Source: Comamonadaceae bacterium (GTDB taxonomy: Bacteria; Pseudomonadota; Gammaproteobacteria; Burkholderiales; Burkholderiaceae_C). From it: a DNA stretch of 41,519 nucleotides. The notes beneath the pieces are model-generated. The model searched no databases, had not been told where the DNA came from, and saw nothing but the letters and a program-made list of their open reading frames with translations. A program made the translations under genes and the position numbers. Below are positions 1-8,112 of this stretch, one piece after another. Every line of letters begins with the position of its first letter. The first letter of the stretch is position 1. The stretch covers positions 1 through 41,519 of the forward strand of contig CANFYZ010000029.1 of assembly GCA_947451385.1 (NCBI GenBank). Reading direction: 5' to 3'.

Positions 1-1207
1 CCAGCATCATCGCCATCAAGCCGCCTTCGATGCGCTTGGCGATTTCGATTTCACCTTCGCGCGTCAGGAGTTCTACCGTGCCCATCTCGCGCATGTACAT
101 GCGCACTGGATCGGTGGTGCGGCCAAATTCGCTGTCTACGGTGGACAGCGCGGCTTCAGCAGCCTCTTCGGCTTCTTCCTCGGTCGAGCCGGTGGGCGCG
201 TTGTCGGTGATGATCAAGCTTTCGGCATCGGGGGTTTGTTCGTAGACTGCCACGCCCAAGTCGTTCAAGGTGGCGATGACCACTTCAAGCGTTTCAGCGT
301 CGATCAATTTGTCGGGCAAGTGGTCAGAGATCTCGCCGTGCGTCAGGTAGCCGCGCGTCTTGCCCAGCTTGATCAGGGTTTTCAGGCGCTGGCGCCGTTT
401 GGCCATGTCTTCTTCAGACAAGACGGTCTCGTCCAGACCAAATTCTTTCATCAAGGCGCGCTCTTTGGCCTTGCTGATTTTCATGCGCAGCGGTTTGACT
501 TTTTCAGTCGGCTCGGCACTGGCCGCGGGCTCTTCCCCGACCAAGTCCTCTTCCAAATCGCTCAGATCGGCATCGTCCATCACCGACGGCGCGGCCGCCT
601 TGGCCTTGGGGCCACGCTTTGCAGTAGGGGTTTTGGCGGCCGCTTTGGCGGGTGCTTTGACAGGTGCTTTTGCGGGCACTTTAGCGGGCGGGGCGACGGG
701 GGTCACAGTCGCCGATTTGGCAACTGCTTTGCTTGATTTTTTTTCTTCAACTTTGGCTGTGGGCGATGCGGCTTTTTTAGACGCAGGCGCAGCGGTGGGG
801 TTCACGTTCTTGGCAGCTGATTTGGATGCGGGCACTGAGGGGGCTTTCTGAGCGGGAGGGGCTGTTTTTTTGACAGCAGGTACAACTTTTTTCGCGACAG
901 TCGGGGGCGCCTTGGGTGCGGCCTTGGGGGCGGCTTTAGGTGTTGCTTTAGGTGCTGCTTTGGCAGCAGCCTTCACTGCAGTTTTTACTGCAGCCTTCAC
1001 GGCCGGTTTGGCGGCGACCTTCGCCGGGGTTTTCACCACGGGTGCGGGCTTCGCTTTGGCTTTGGTGACGGGCTTGGCAGGGGCTTTGCTCACCGGGGTG
1101 GCCGTTTTTTTGGCCGGTGGCGCTTTGGCGACCGGCTTGGTTTTGGCGGCGGGGGCTTTGGCTTTGGTGGGGGCTAGAACGGGCTTCTTCGACTTTTGAG
1201 CAGGCAT
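1..1207 (-). CDS. rpoD: RNA polymerase primary sigma factor RpoD (N-terminal part, cut by window edge)
   Basis: This is the housekeeping sigma factor, which directs RNA polymerase to -10/-35 promoters; only the first 402 residues are in the window. The start ATG (1207) has a strong ribosome site, GAGGTGAT, ending 4 bases upstream. Residues 1 to about 205 are a low-complexity Lys/Ala/Pro tail, followed by an acidic stretch. Sigma region 1.1 begins near residue 275 (LKTLIKLGKTRGYLTHGEIS). Region 1.2 begins near residue 366 (DPVRMYMREMG, then LLTREGEIEIAKRIEGG). The reading frame is open to the window edge with no stop. It lies downstream of dnaG on the same strand, the classical macromolecular-synthesis order, with a 240-base gap that contains a perfect TATAAT on this strand. 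The histone-like tail is much longer than the N-terminus of the E. coli protein; I believe such tails occur in related betaproteobacteria, but that is recall. Confidence 0.95.
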   Translation of the reverse strand, partial: MPAQKSKKPVLAPTKAKAPAAKTKPVAKAPPAKKTATPVSKAPAKPVTKAKAKPAPVVKTPAKVAAKPAVKAAVKTAVKAAAKAAPKATPKAAPKAAPKAPPTVAKKVVPAVKKTAPPAQKAPSVPASKSAAKNVNPTAAPASKKAASPTAKVEEKKSSKAVAKSATVTPVAPPAKVPAKAPVKAPAKAAAKTPTAKRGPKAKAAAPSVMDDADLSDLEEDLVGEEPAASAEPTEKVKPLRMKISKAKERALMKEFGLDETVLSEEDMAKRRQRLKTLIKLGKTRGYLTHGEISDHLPDKLIDAETLEVVIATLNDLGVAVYEQTPDAESLIITDNAPTGSTEEEAEEAAEAALSTVDSEFGRTTDPVRMYMREMGTVELLTREGEIEIAKRIEGGLMAMML

Positions 1208-1429
1208 CGGGATCACCTCAGGACATCAAAACGGACAAGGAAAAACACGAACTGCGCCACAAAACAACTGGCGCGGGTAACGGTTACAAAGGAATGGGGC
1301 TACTTAGGCAAGATGGGTGGGCGATCATTTGGAATGCAGTCCTTGCGGTGAGTTGACCATCCCGTAGAGGGTGCGCTGAAGGCTGGGGTCGAACCGGAGG
1401 TTTTGCTGTCGCTCTTGCCGAGAAATCGG

Positions 1430-1435
1430 ATTATA
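1430..1435 (-). promoter_or_regulatory. Candidate -10 box of an rpoD promoter in the dnaG-rpoD gap
   Basis: A perfect TATAAT reads on the minus strand just past the dnaG stop codon and about 220 bases before the rpoD start. No good -35 hexamer stands 16 to 18 bases upstream, so this is only a candidate. It would give rpoD its own transcript, separate from dnaG, as is known for rpoD in E. coli. The rest of the gap (1208-1447) holds a 6-bp inverted repeat around 1256-1276 and nothing else I recognise. Confidence 0.35.
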
Positions 1436-1447
1436 CCCGAAGCTCGC

Positions 1448-3445
1448 CTAAACGCCTGCGGCTGTCCCTGTGGACAAGAGCTCTTTGCGTCGCTTGTCTA
1501 AGCTTCGCCAACGGGCTAAAGCCTGGGGGTCTTTCAGTGATTCAGCTTCCGCCAGCGCTTGGGTTTGCAATTGATTGAGCCGGTCAATGAGCATCAGGTT
1601 CAGCAGCTGCCGAAGCTCCTGCCGGGCCTCTTCGGGCGAGACGCTGTTGTCCGTGTTCGGGTCCACCGGTTGGTGCGTGGCCATCAATTTGCGCGCCAAG
1701 GCCGCAAAGGCTTGATTCGACAAGTCCGCGTTCAGCGCGCTCCAAGCCAGCGGGCCGTGGTCATGGAACTGGCTCTCCAGCCAGGCAAACAAGGCCCCGT
1801 GCGGTGCGGGCAGCGCGCACAGCATGGCATGGTCTTCGCCGGTCAGGGTGTCCCACAGCGCCATATTGCCCAGCACCAGACGGCTGGCGTGGTCGGCGCG
1901 GCTGGCGGGCAGGCTGCGTGGGCCCAGCGGCAATGGCGGCGTATCGTCTTTGCGCCATTTGCCGTTGGCATCTTTTTTCCAAGGGGACGGGCTGCGTTTG
2001 GCGGCTTGAAAGCGGGTGCTTTCGGTGCTGCTGGCGTAGCCATCGGCAGCCGGGGCGGACAAGTCGGCATCGGTCAACTCGTGCTCGGCCAGGCGGGCCG
2101 ACGCAGCGGCGGCGCCGCGCGGGCCGCTGCGGGCCTGTGATTTGTCAGCCTGGGTTTGCCACAAGCTGCCCAGCTCGCTGGTTTCCAGCTGGACCAAGTT
2201 GGCCAATTCGCTCAGCAACTGGCGCTTCAAGGCGCCGTCAGGCAGTGCACGCCACAGGGGCGCGGCGTTGCTGGACAAGCGGGCGCGGCCTTCGGCGGTG
2301 TCCAAGTCACAGTCTTCTTTGGCCACCTCGATCAAAAAGCGCGACAGCGGAGTGGCTTGGGCCACACATTGGGCAAAACCATCGCGACCGAATTCGCGGA
2401 TGTAGCTGTCGGGGTCGTGCTCGGCAGGCAAAAACAAAAACTTGATGCTGCGCACATCGGTGGCATAGGGCAGGGCACCGTCCAAGGCCTTGCGGGCGGC
2501 ACGGCGACCGGCTGCATCGCCGTCAAAACTGAAAACCACCGCATCCGTGAAGCGAAACAGCTTTTGCACATGGTCAGGGGTACAGGCCGTGCCCAGCGTG
2601 GCCACCGCGTTGGGAAATCCCATTTGCGCCAGCGCCACCACGTCCATATAGCCTTCGGTGACCAGCACATAGCCGGCGGCGTGCAGCGCTTCACGCGCTT
2701 CAAACAGGCCGTAGAGCTCACGGCCTTTGTGGAACACGGGGGTTTCGGGCGAATTCAAATATTTGGGTGTGCCTTCGCCCATGACGCGGCCGCCAAAGCC
2801 AATGCATTCGCCTTTGATGTTGCGGATCGGGAACATCACACGGTCACGGAACCGGTCGTAGCGTTTGCTGTCTTCTTCGTTGACGATGACCAAACCGCTC
2901 TCGGCCAGCAGGGGGTCGTCGTAGTTGGGGAACACACTGGCCAGGCTGCGCCAGCCTTCGGGGGCATAGCCCAGGCCAAAGCGCTTGGCGATTTGCCCGG
3001 ACAAACCACGGCCTTTGAGGTAGGCCACGGCTTTGGGGGCGGTTTTCAAATGCTGGCGGTACGACTCGCCGGCCTTTTCTAACACGTCGGTCAGCGAGTT
3101 TTGTTTCTGCCGCTGCTCGGCGGCGCGGGCGCGCTCTTCCGGAGACTGGTCCTCTTCTGGCACCACCATGCCGACCTGCTGCGCCAGGTCTTTCACGGCT
3201 TCAATGAAGGTCATGCCGGCATGCTCCATCAAAAAACCGATGGCATCGCCGCTCTTACCGCAGCCAAAGCAATGAAAGAACTGCTTGGTCGGGCTGACGC
3301 TGAAGCTGGGGGACTTTTCGCCGTGAAACGGGCACAAGCCCATGAAATTGGCGCCGCCTTTTTTCAGCTGCACATAGCGTCCCACCACCTCGACCACGTC
3401 GACGCGGGAAAGCAACTCTTGCAAAAAAGACTGGGGAATGGCCAC
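1448..3445 (-). CDS. dnaG: DNA primase DnaG
   Basis: DnaG makes the RNA primers for chromosome replication and works with the DnaB helicase. With the GTG start at 3445 the protein has 665 residues. It begins VAIPQSFLQELLSR, as family members do, and GGTGA lies 10 bases upstream. In-frame ATGs at 3463, 3481 and 3537-3538 are alternatives that would add residues with no family counterpart. The CHC2 zinc finger is C38, H41, C59 and C62. The RNA-polymerase core contains the Toprim motifs VTEGYMDVVAL and FSFDGDAAGRRAA. The C-terminal DnaB-binding part is less conserved and carries a Lys/Pro-rich linker. rpoD follows on the same strand. Unusually, neither rpsU nor yqeY is next to it; a divergent acyl-CoA synthetase starts about 90 bases away. 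Confidence 0.95.
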   Translation of the reverse strand: MAIPQSFLQELLSRVDVVEVVGRYVQLKKGGANFMGLCPFHGEKSPSFSVSPTKQFFHCFGCGKSGDAIGFLMEHAGMTFIEAVKDLAQQVGMVVPEEDQSPEERARAAEQRQKQNSLTDVLEKAGESYRQHLKTAPKAVAYLKGRGLSGQIAKRFGLGYAPEGWRSLASVFPNYDDPLLAESGLVIVNEEDSKRYDRFRDRVMFPIRNIKGECIGFGGRVMGEGTPKYLNSPETPVFHKGRELYGLFEAREALHAAGYVLVTEGYMDVVALAQMGFPNAVATLGTACTPDHVQKLFRFTDAVVFSFDGDAAGRRAARKALDGALPYATDVRSIKFLFLPAEHDPDSYIREFGRDGFAQCVAQATPLSRFLIEVAKEDCDLDTAEGRARLSSNAAPLWRALPDGALKRQLLSELANLVQLETSELGSLWQTQADKSQARSGPRGAAAASARLAEHELTDADLSAPAADGYASSTESTRFQAAKRSPSPWKKDANGKWRKDDTPPLPLGPRSLPASRADHASRLVLGNMALWDTLTGEDHAMLCALPAPHGALFAWLESQFHDHGPLAWSALNADLSNQAFAALARKLMATHQPVDPNTDNSVSPEEARQELRQLLNLMLIDRLNQLQTQALAEAESLKDPQALARWRSLDKRRKELLSTGTAAGV

Positions 3446-3536
3446 GGCGCTATTTTCACCCATCCGATGGAGGGCGGTCATGGGGATGTCAGCCGCCTCG
3501 GTTTCAATGGACAATGGATGAAAAAAGGAGACTGCC

Positions 3537-5195
3537 ATGACCTCGATGTTCGATCAAGACCTGCCCCCCAACTCGGCCAACTTTGCGGCCATGTCGCCGC
3601 TGACGTTCATCGAGCGCACTGCCCAGGTCTACCCCAACCGTTTGGCGGTGGTGCATGGTTTGGGCGCGCAGACCCTGCGCCAAACCTGGTCACAGACCTA
3701 CGACCGGTGCCGTCAACTGGCCAGCGCTTTGACACAAGCAGGTGTGGGCAAAAACGACACGGTGGCCGTGATGTTGCCCAACACGCCGCCGATGGTGGAG
3801 GCGCATTTTGGTGTGCCCATGGCGGGCGCTGTATTGAATGCCTTGAACACCCGCCTGGACCCCGAGACCGTGGCCTTCATGCTGGACCACGGGGAAGCCA
3901 AAGTGGTGATCGTCGACCCCGAGTTTTCGGCCACGCTGAACAAAGCGCTGGCGCTGCGCCAATCCCAACGCCCGTTGCTGGTGATTGATGTGTTGGACCC
4001 GCTCTACACCGGGCCGTCGGAGCGGATTGGCGTGATCGACTACGAAGCCTTTTTGGCGCAGGGCGATCCGCAGTTTGCCTGGGCTTTGCCCGAAAACGAG
4101 TGGGACGCGATTGCCCTGAACTACACCAGTGGCACCACCGGCAACCCCAAGGGCGTGGTGTACCACCACCGGGGCGCGACCACCAACGCGATTTCCAATA
4201 TTTTGGAGTGGGACATGCCCAAGCACGCCGCGTATTTGTGGACGCTGCCGATGTTCCACTGCAACGGCTGGTGTTTTCCCTGGACTTTGGCGGCCCGCGC
4301 CGGTGTCAACGTGTGCTTGCGCCGGGTCGACGCGCAAAGTATTTTCGACATGATGCGCGAACACCAGGTGACGCATTACTGTGGCGCGCCCATCGTGCAT
4401 GGGCTGTTGGTCAACGCCCCGGCCGCCATGAAGGTCGGCTTGCCCGCCGGTGTCAAAGCCATGGTGGCAGGTGCCGCGCCACCCGCGTCGATGATCGAGG
4501 GCATGGAGCAAATGGGTTTTGATCTGACCCATGTGTATGGTTTGACCGAGGTGTATGGCCCGGCCACGGTGTGCGCCAAACACGAGGATTGGCAACAACT
4601 GCCGATTGGCGAGCGGGCCCGCTTGAATGCGCGGCAAGGTGTGCGTTACCACTTGGAGCGCGAGGTCGCCGTACTCGACCCCGAGACCATGCAAGCTGTG
4701 CCGCACGATGGCGAGACCATGGGCGAGATCATGTTCAAAGGTAATATCGCCATGAAGGGGTATTTGAAAAACCCCAAAGCCACCGAAGAAGCCTTTGCCG
4801 GTGGCTGGTTCCACAGCGGGGACTTGGCGGTGCAGTACCCCGATGGCTACATCAAGATCAAGGACCGCAGCAAAGACATCATCATCTCGGGCGGCGAAAA
4901 CATCTCGTCGATTGAGGTGGAAGACGTGCTGTACCGCCACCCGGATGTCTTGGCCGCGGCGGTGGTGGCCAAGCCCGATGCGCGTTGGGGCGAGACGCCT
5001 TGCGCATTCGTCGAACTCAAAGTCGGTGCCCAGACCACAGCCGATGACATCGTGGCCCATTGCAAGCTGCATCTGGCAGGCTTCAAGGTGCCGCGCGCTG
5101 TGGTGTTTGGCGAATTACCCAAAACCAGCACCGGCAAAATTCAGAAGTTTGAGTTGCGCAAGCAGGCGGGCTCGGCCGTTGCCATCGATGTGTGA
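3537..5195 (+). CDS. Acyl-CoA synthetase (AMP-dependent ligase, DmdB/medium-to-long-chain type)
   Basis: This ANL-superfamily enzyme activates a carboxylic acid with ATP to an acyl-AMP and transfers it to CoA. At 552 residues it has the usual length. The AMP-binding P-loop motif is YTSGTTGNPKGVVYHHRG (about residues 194-211). It is followed by the TEVYGP motif, HSGDLAVQYPDGYIKIKDRSKD, and the C-terminal catalytic lysine motif PKTSTGKIQKFELR. The ATG is preceded by GGAG at 6 bases. The subgroup resembles enzymes annotated as acyl-CoA synthetase or 3-methylmercaptopropionyl-CoA ligase; the substrate cannot be read from sequence. It is transcribed away from dnaG across about 90 bases and seems to be a single-gene unit ending at a 10-bp-stem hairpin. 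A long open frame antisense to it is a coding shadow. Confidence 0.9.
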   Translation: MTSMFDQDLPPNSANFAAMSPLTFIERTAQVYPNRLAVVHGLGAQTLRQTWSQTYDRCRQLASALTQAGVGKNDTVAVMLPNTPPMVEAHFGVPMAGAVLNALNTRLDPETVAFMLDHGEAKVVIVDPEFSATLNKALALRQSQRPLLVIDVLDPLYTGPSERIGVIDYEAFLAQGDPQFAWALPENEWDAIALNYTSGTTGNPKGVVYHHRGATTNAISNILEWDMPKHAAYLWTLPMFHCNGWCFPWTLAARAGVNVCLRRVDAQSIFDMMREHQVTHYCGAPIVHGLLVNAPAAMKVGLPAGVKAMVAGAAPPASMIEGMEQMGFDLTHVYGLTEVYGPATVCAKHEDWQQLPIGERARLNARQGVRYHLEREVAVLDPETMQAVPHDGETMGEIMFKGNIAMKGYLKNPKATEEAFAGGWFHSGDLAVQYPDGYIKIKDRSKDIIISGGENISSIEVEDVLYRHPDVLAAAVVAKPDARWGETPCAFVELKVGAQTTADDIVAHCKLHLAGFKVPRAVVFGELPKTSTGKIQKFELRKQAGSAVAIDV

Positions 5196-5217
5196 GCTTG
5201 TGCGCGGGGCAGCGGGG

Positions 5218-5240
5218 GCTGAGCCCAGAGTGGGCTCAGC
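5218..5240. terminator. Stem-loop between convergent genes (likely terminator)
   Basis: A perfect 10-bp stem, GCTGAGCCCA and TGGGCTCAGC with a 3-base loop, lies between the end of the acyl-CoA synthetase and the end of the convergent small secreted protein gene. Neither side has a clear T-run, so it may act as a factor-assisted terminator or a 3'-end stabiliser rather than a canonical intrinsic terminator. Confidence 0.5.
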
Positions 5241-5249
5241 GCATTCAGA

Positions 5250-5513
5250 TCATTTGGTGGCGGCAGGGGTGGCTGCCACAGGCATCGCTGGCATCGCGGG
5301 GGCCGCTGAGGTGGCGCTGGTGCCGGCCGTTTTATGCGCCGATTTATGGGCTTTTTTGCTCATTTTTTTGGCCGCTTTGGGGGCCGATGCAGGTGCTTCC
5401 ATTGCGGCCGTCGCCGAAGTCGTTGGCGCGGCAGGCTTGGCTGGCGCAGCGGCTTGTGCAAAGGCGCTGGCTGCGATGAAGCCGGAGATCAACGTGATGA
5501 GAAGCTTGGTCAT
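5250..5513 (-). CDS. Small secreted Ala/Lys/Pro-rich protein (acid-shock/PsiF-like composition)
   Basis: I do not recognise a specific family. The 87-residue product starts with a clear Sec signal peptide, MTKLLITLISGFIAASAFAQ, with probable cleavage after SAFA. A low-complexity mature part rich in Ala, Pro, Lys and Ser follows, with a central basic stretch KAAKKMSKKAHKSAHK. The start at 5513 was preferred over the longer frame (to 5561) because AAGGA lies 6 bases upstream and the signal peptide then begins at residue 1. Its composition resembles small periplasmic acid-shock or PsiF-type proteins, but low-complexity similarity proves little. The 5' leader contains a 6-bp hairpin (GCTCAG/CTGAGC, 5538-5555). 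It lies 122 bases downstream of the NUDIX gene. Confidence 0.7.
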   Translation of the reverse strand: MTKLLITLISGFIAASAFAQAAAPAKPAAPTTSATAAMEAPASAPKAAKKMSKKAHKSAHKTAGTSATSAAPAMPAMPVAATPAATK

Positions 5514-5634
5514 TTTGAATCCTTGAAGTTGAAGGTCGCTCAGAAAAACCTGAGCTGACACTTCAACGGCAGTGCACGGGGTTCAGATGACGGATGTTTT
5601 GTAACGCTTTGTACCGACCCAACGACCAGGACCT

Positions 5635-6183
5635 TCAGTCGATGTCGAACGCGTGCACCTTGAACTGCCCGTTCGCACGGTCTTCAAAAAAACGCACCAA
5701 TGTTTCCTTGACGGTCCGAAACGCCAAATCGTCCCAGGGAATGTCCGCTTCACTGAACAAGCGAGCTTCCTGGGTTTCATGGCCGGGGTCAAATTGGTCG
5801 TGTTTCAGTTGGGCCAGGTAGTACAAATGCACTTGACCCACTCGCGGCACACTCATGACGGTGAACAGTTCGCGCATTTCAAAAACGGCGCCCGACTCTT
5901 CGGTGGTTTCACGCGCCGCACCTTGTGAGGTGGACTCGCCCAACTCCATGAATCCAGCGGGCAAAGTCCATTTGCCTTTGCGCGGTTCAATGTTGCGCTT
6001 GCACAAAAGTACCTGATCGTTCAGAACCGGAACCGTACCGACCACATTCAAGGGGTTGGTGTAATGCACCGTATGACACGAAGGGCAGATGTCGCGCAAA
6101 CGCGTATCACCGTCATCGGGGATGCGTTTTTCAACCTGATGCCCGCATTGCCGGCAATGGCGAATGGTTCGGTCAAAACTCAT
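5635..6183 (-). CDS. NUDIX hydrolase with N-terminal zinc ribbon
   Basis: This is a pyrophosphohydrolase that cleaves nucleoside diphosphates linked to another group. The 182-residue protein has an N-terminal zinc ribbon (CRQCG at about 10-14 and CPSC at about 33-36). A complete NUDIX box, G-x5-E-x7-RETTEESG, lies at about residues 77-99 (GFMELGESTSQGAARETTEE), giving the metal-binding glutamates. The zinc ribbon plus NUDIX layout is that of NADH/ADP-ribose pyrophosphatase-like proteins; the substrate is not determinable here. The gene starts only 3 bases after the dctM stop, so it is probably the last gene of the TRAP operon or translationally coupled to it. That co-transcription does not prove a shared pathway. 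Confidence 0.88.
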   Translation of the reverse strand: MSFDRTIRHCRQCGHQVEKRIPDDGDTRLRDICPSCHTVHYTNPLNVVGTVPVLNDQVLLCKRNIEPRKGKWTLPAGFMELGESTSQGAARETTEESGAVFEMRELFTVMSVPRVGQVHLYYLAQLKHDQFDPGHETQEARLFSEADIPWDDLAFRTVKETLVRFFEDRANGQFKVHAFDID

Positions 6184-6186
6184 GGG

Positions 6187-7503
6187 TCAAGTCAGGTACT
6201 GGATCAGGAACAGGCTGATGCCCGGGAAGAACAGCAACAACAACGTGCGCACGGTATCGCTGATCAGGAAGGGCATGATGCCTTTGTAGCTTTCGCTCAA
6301 GGGGACGTCTTTCGCCATGCCATTGACGACATACACATTCAGCCCCACGGGAGGCGCCAGCATGCCAAAGCCCACCGTCATCAAGACCATGATGCCGAAC
6401 CAGATGGCGGTGTGTTCCGGCGTCATACCGAAGTTCAGTTTCATGATGATGGGGAAGAAAATGGGGATGGTCAGCAGCAGCATGGACAACTCGTCCATCA
6501 CCGCACCCAGCACCACGTACAGCAGCAAAATGCCGCTCACCACCAACAGCGGCGCCAGGTTCATGGCCACCACCATTTCAGCCAACTGGCCTGGGACTTG
6601 GGTGCGCGCCAGTGAGGCGTTCATGACATCGGCGCCCATGAAGATCATGAAGATCATGGCCGAGCTTAAAGCGGTGGCATGGAAGCATTCGAGGAATTTG
6701 CTCCAAGTCAGCTCCCGCTTGAGCAGGGCGGCAACAAAGGTCGAGGTGGCCCCGACGGCGGCGCCTTCGGTCGGTGTGAAAAAGCCGGCATAGATGCCGC
6801 CAAACACAATCACGAAAATGGTGGCTATGGGCAATATGCCTTTGAGTGATTCCAAGGTCAGTTTTTCGACCTCTTCATTGTCTGGGGCCTGGCCAGGGAC
6901 CACGCGCACATAAATGGCGATGGCGATCATGTAGCCAACCATGGCAATGATGCCTGGCATCATGGCTGCAGCAAACAGTTTGGCAATGTTTTGCTCGGTC
7001 AAGATGGCGTAAATCACCAGGGGCACAGACGGCGGGATCAAGATGCCCAAGGTGCCGCCTGCGGCCAAGGTGCCCGTCGCCAGTCGACCCGAATAACCGT
7101 GGCGCTTCATTTCAGGCAAGGCCACACCGGTGATGGTGGCCGCTGTGGCCACCGACGAACCACAGATGGCACCAAAAGCACCGCAAGCCAAAACCGCTCC
7201 CATGGCCAAGCCGCCCTTGAAGCGTCCCATGACGGCCGCCGCAAACTGAAACAACGCCTTGCTGATGCCGCCTTGCGTGGCGAAGTGGCCCATCAAGATG
7301 AACAAAGGGATGACCGATAAATCGTAATTGGCCAACCGGGCAAAAGCCAAGTTGTTGACGAAATTGAGAAACGGCGACACCCCGGCCTGCAGCACAAAGC
7401 CCACCGCACCGGCGATAAACATGGCCCCGGCGATGGGCACACGCACCACCATCAACAGCAGCATCACGCCGAAGATGAGTAAAGCCAACTGGATCGGGCT
7501 CAT
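6187..7503 (-). CDS. dctM: TRAP transporter large permease subunit (DctM family)
   Basis: DctM is the multi-spanning channel subunit of a tripartite ATP-independent periplasmic transporter. It imports an organic acid or similar solute using an ion gradient. At 438 residues it has the typical length and is hydrophobic throughout. Family hallmarks are the N-terminal segment QLALLIFGVMLLLMVVRVPI, the GTLGILIPPSVPLVIYAILT motif and the APPVGLNVYVVNGMAKDVPL region near the C-terminus. Its ATG overlaps the dctQ stop by four bases (ATGA), implying coupled translation. The ligand is unknown; the neighbouring fumarylpyruvate-hydrolase-like gene hints at an aromatic or keto-acid-related substrate, but this is inference. 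Confidence 0.93.
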   Translation of the reverse strand: MSPIQLALLIFGVMLLLMVVRVPIAGAMFIAGAVGFVLQAGVSPFLNFVNNLAFARLANYDLSVIPLFILMGHFATQGGISKALFQFAAAVMGRFKGGLAMGAVLACGAFGAICGSSVATAATITGVALPEMKRHGYSGRLATGTLAAGGTLGILIPPSVPLVIYAILTEQNIAKLFAAAMMPGIIAMVGYMIAIAIYVRVVPGQAPDNEEVEKLTLESLKGILPIATIFVIVFGGIYAGFFTPTEGAAVGATSTFVAALLKRELTWSKFLECFHATALSSAMIFMIFMGADVMNASLARTQVPGQLAEMVVAMNLAPLLVVSGILLLYVVLGAVMDELSMLLLTIPIFFPIIMKLNFGMTPEHTAIWFGIMVLMTVGFGMLAPPVGLNVYVVNGMAKDVPLSESYKGIMPFLISDTVRTLLLLFFPGISLFLIQYLT

Positions 7504-7988
7504 GCTGTGGCCTCTTCAGCGTTGAATTTCGACAAGGTTTGCATCGCGGCGATGAACGCGGTCAGCGCAAACGGAACGCACATGCTGGAGAAAACAATCC
7601 AGTCCGGAAAACCCAGCAGCATGGAGGCGCCTTCGGTCTCTTTGGCGTTGATGGCCGCCACGCCGCAGCGCCAGGCCAGCAGAAAGAAAATCACTGTCAT
7701 CAGTAAATCGCCAAACCGATCGAGTCTGAAATTAAAAGCGGCGCTGCGGTTGGCCGTGAAAAAGTCCACGATGATGTTCTCACGCTTGAACTGGCACAGG
7801 GGCATGAAAAGGGCAATCGCCGCGCCGGAGCCGATCCCGGTCAGTTCGAAGTCGCCAATCAGTGCAGTCTCGAATACGTTGCGACCGATCAGGCTGTAAC
7901 AGGTCATCAGCATCAAACCGGTCATCAACAGACCGCCAAGGATGCTGCACAAACGGGCCAGCCGTTCTAGCGCTTTGGAAAACAACAT
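7500..7988 (-). CDS. dctQ: TRAP transporter small permease subunit (DctQ family)
   Basis: DctQ is the four-helix membrane subunit that pairs with DctM. The 162-residue protein has four hydrophobic segments, the first being LCSILGGLLMTGLMLMTCYS. It also has the family's central FKRENIIVDFFT segment (about residues 67-78), where small permeases carry an E/H-N-I-x-VD signature. It overlaps dctM by 4 bases. A gap of about 120 bases with a strong terminator hairpin separates it from dctP upstream. No clear Shine-Dalgarno site precedes the ATG at 7988. Confidence 0.9.
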   Translation of the reverse strand: MLFSKALERLARLCSILGGLLMTGLMLMTCYSLIGRNVFETALIGDFELTGIGSGAAIALFMPLCQFKRENIIVDFFTANRSAAFNFRLDRFGDLLMTVIFFLLAWRCGVAAINAKETEGASMLLGFPDWIVFSSMCVPFALTAFIAAMQTLSKFNAEEATA

Positions 7989-8057
7989 GGTGTTCTAAGG
8001 TGGAAGCTAAGGTGGAAGAGGTGGCCGGTTGCGTCGGCAAGACGGGCTGAGCAGCCC

Positions 8058-8098
8058 AAAAAAATGAACCGGAACAAATGCACGCGCACTTGTTCCGG
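8058..8098 (-). terminator. Intrinsic terminator/attenuator after dctP
   Basis: On the minus strand a 9-bp perfect stem (CCGGAACAA and TTGTTCCGG at 8069-8077/8090-8098, with a short inner TGC/GCA extension) is followed 4 bases later by seven T residues (8058-8064). It sits 15 bases past the dctP stop and before dctQ. It should end most dctP transcripts, letting only a fraction continue into dctQM, which suits the high binding-protein to permease ratio of TRAP systems. Confidence 0.8.
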
Positions 8099-8112
8099 CG
8101 GAGCAGTCAATG

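Noticed and set aside
236..1199. Several plus-strand open frames over the rpoD 5' region (Ala/Gly/Phe-rich)
   Set aside because: They are mirror images of the Lys/Ala/Pro tail of RpoD; the minus-strand frame is continuous and ends in sigma regions 1.1 and 1.2.
1385..1400. GGTTCGA-like T-loop motif on the minus strand, suggesting a tRNA remnant between dnaG and rpoD
   Set aside because: No acceptor, D or anticodon arms can be built around it.
3690..5072. 460-codon open frame antisense to the acyl-CoA synthetase gene
   Set aside because: It has no recognisable domains and a composition typical of a shadow of GC-rich coding DNA; the sense frame has all catalytic motifs.
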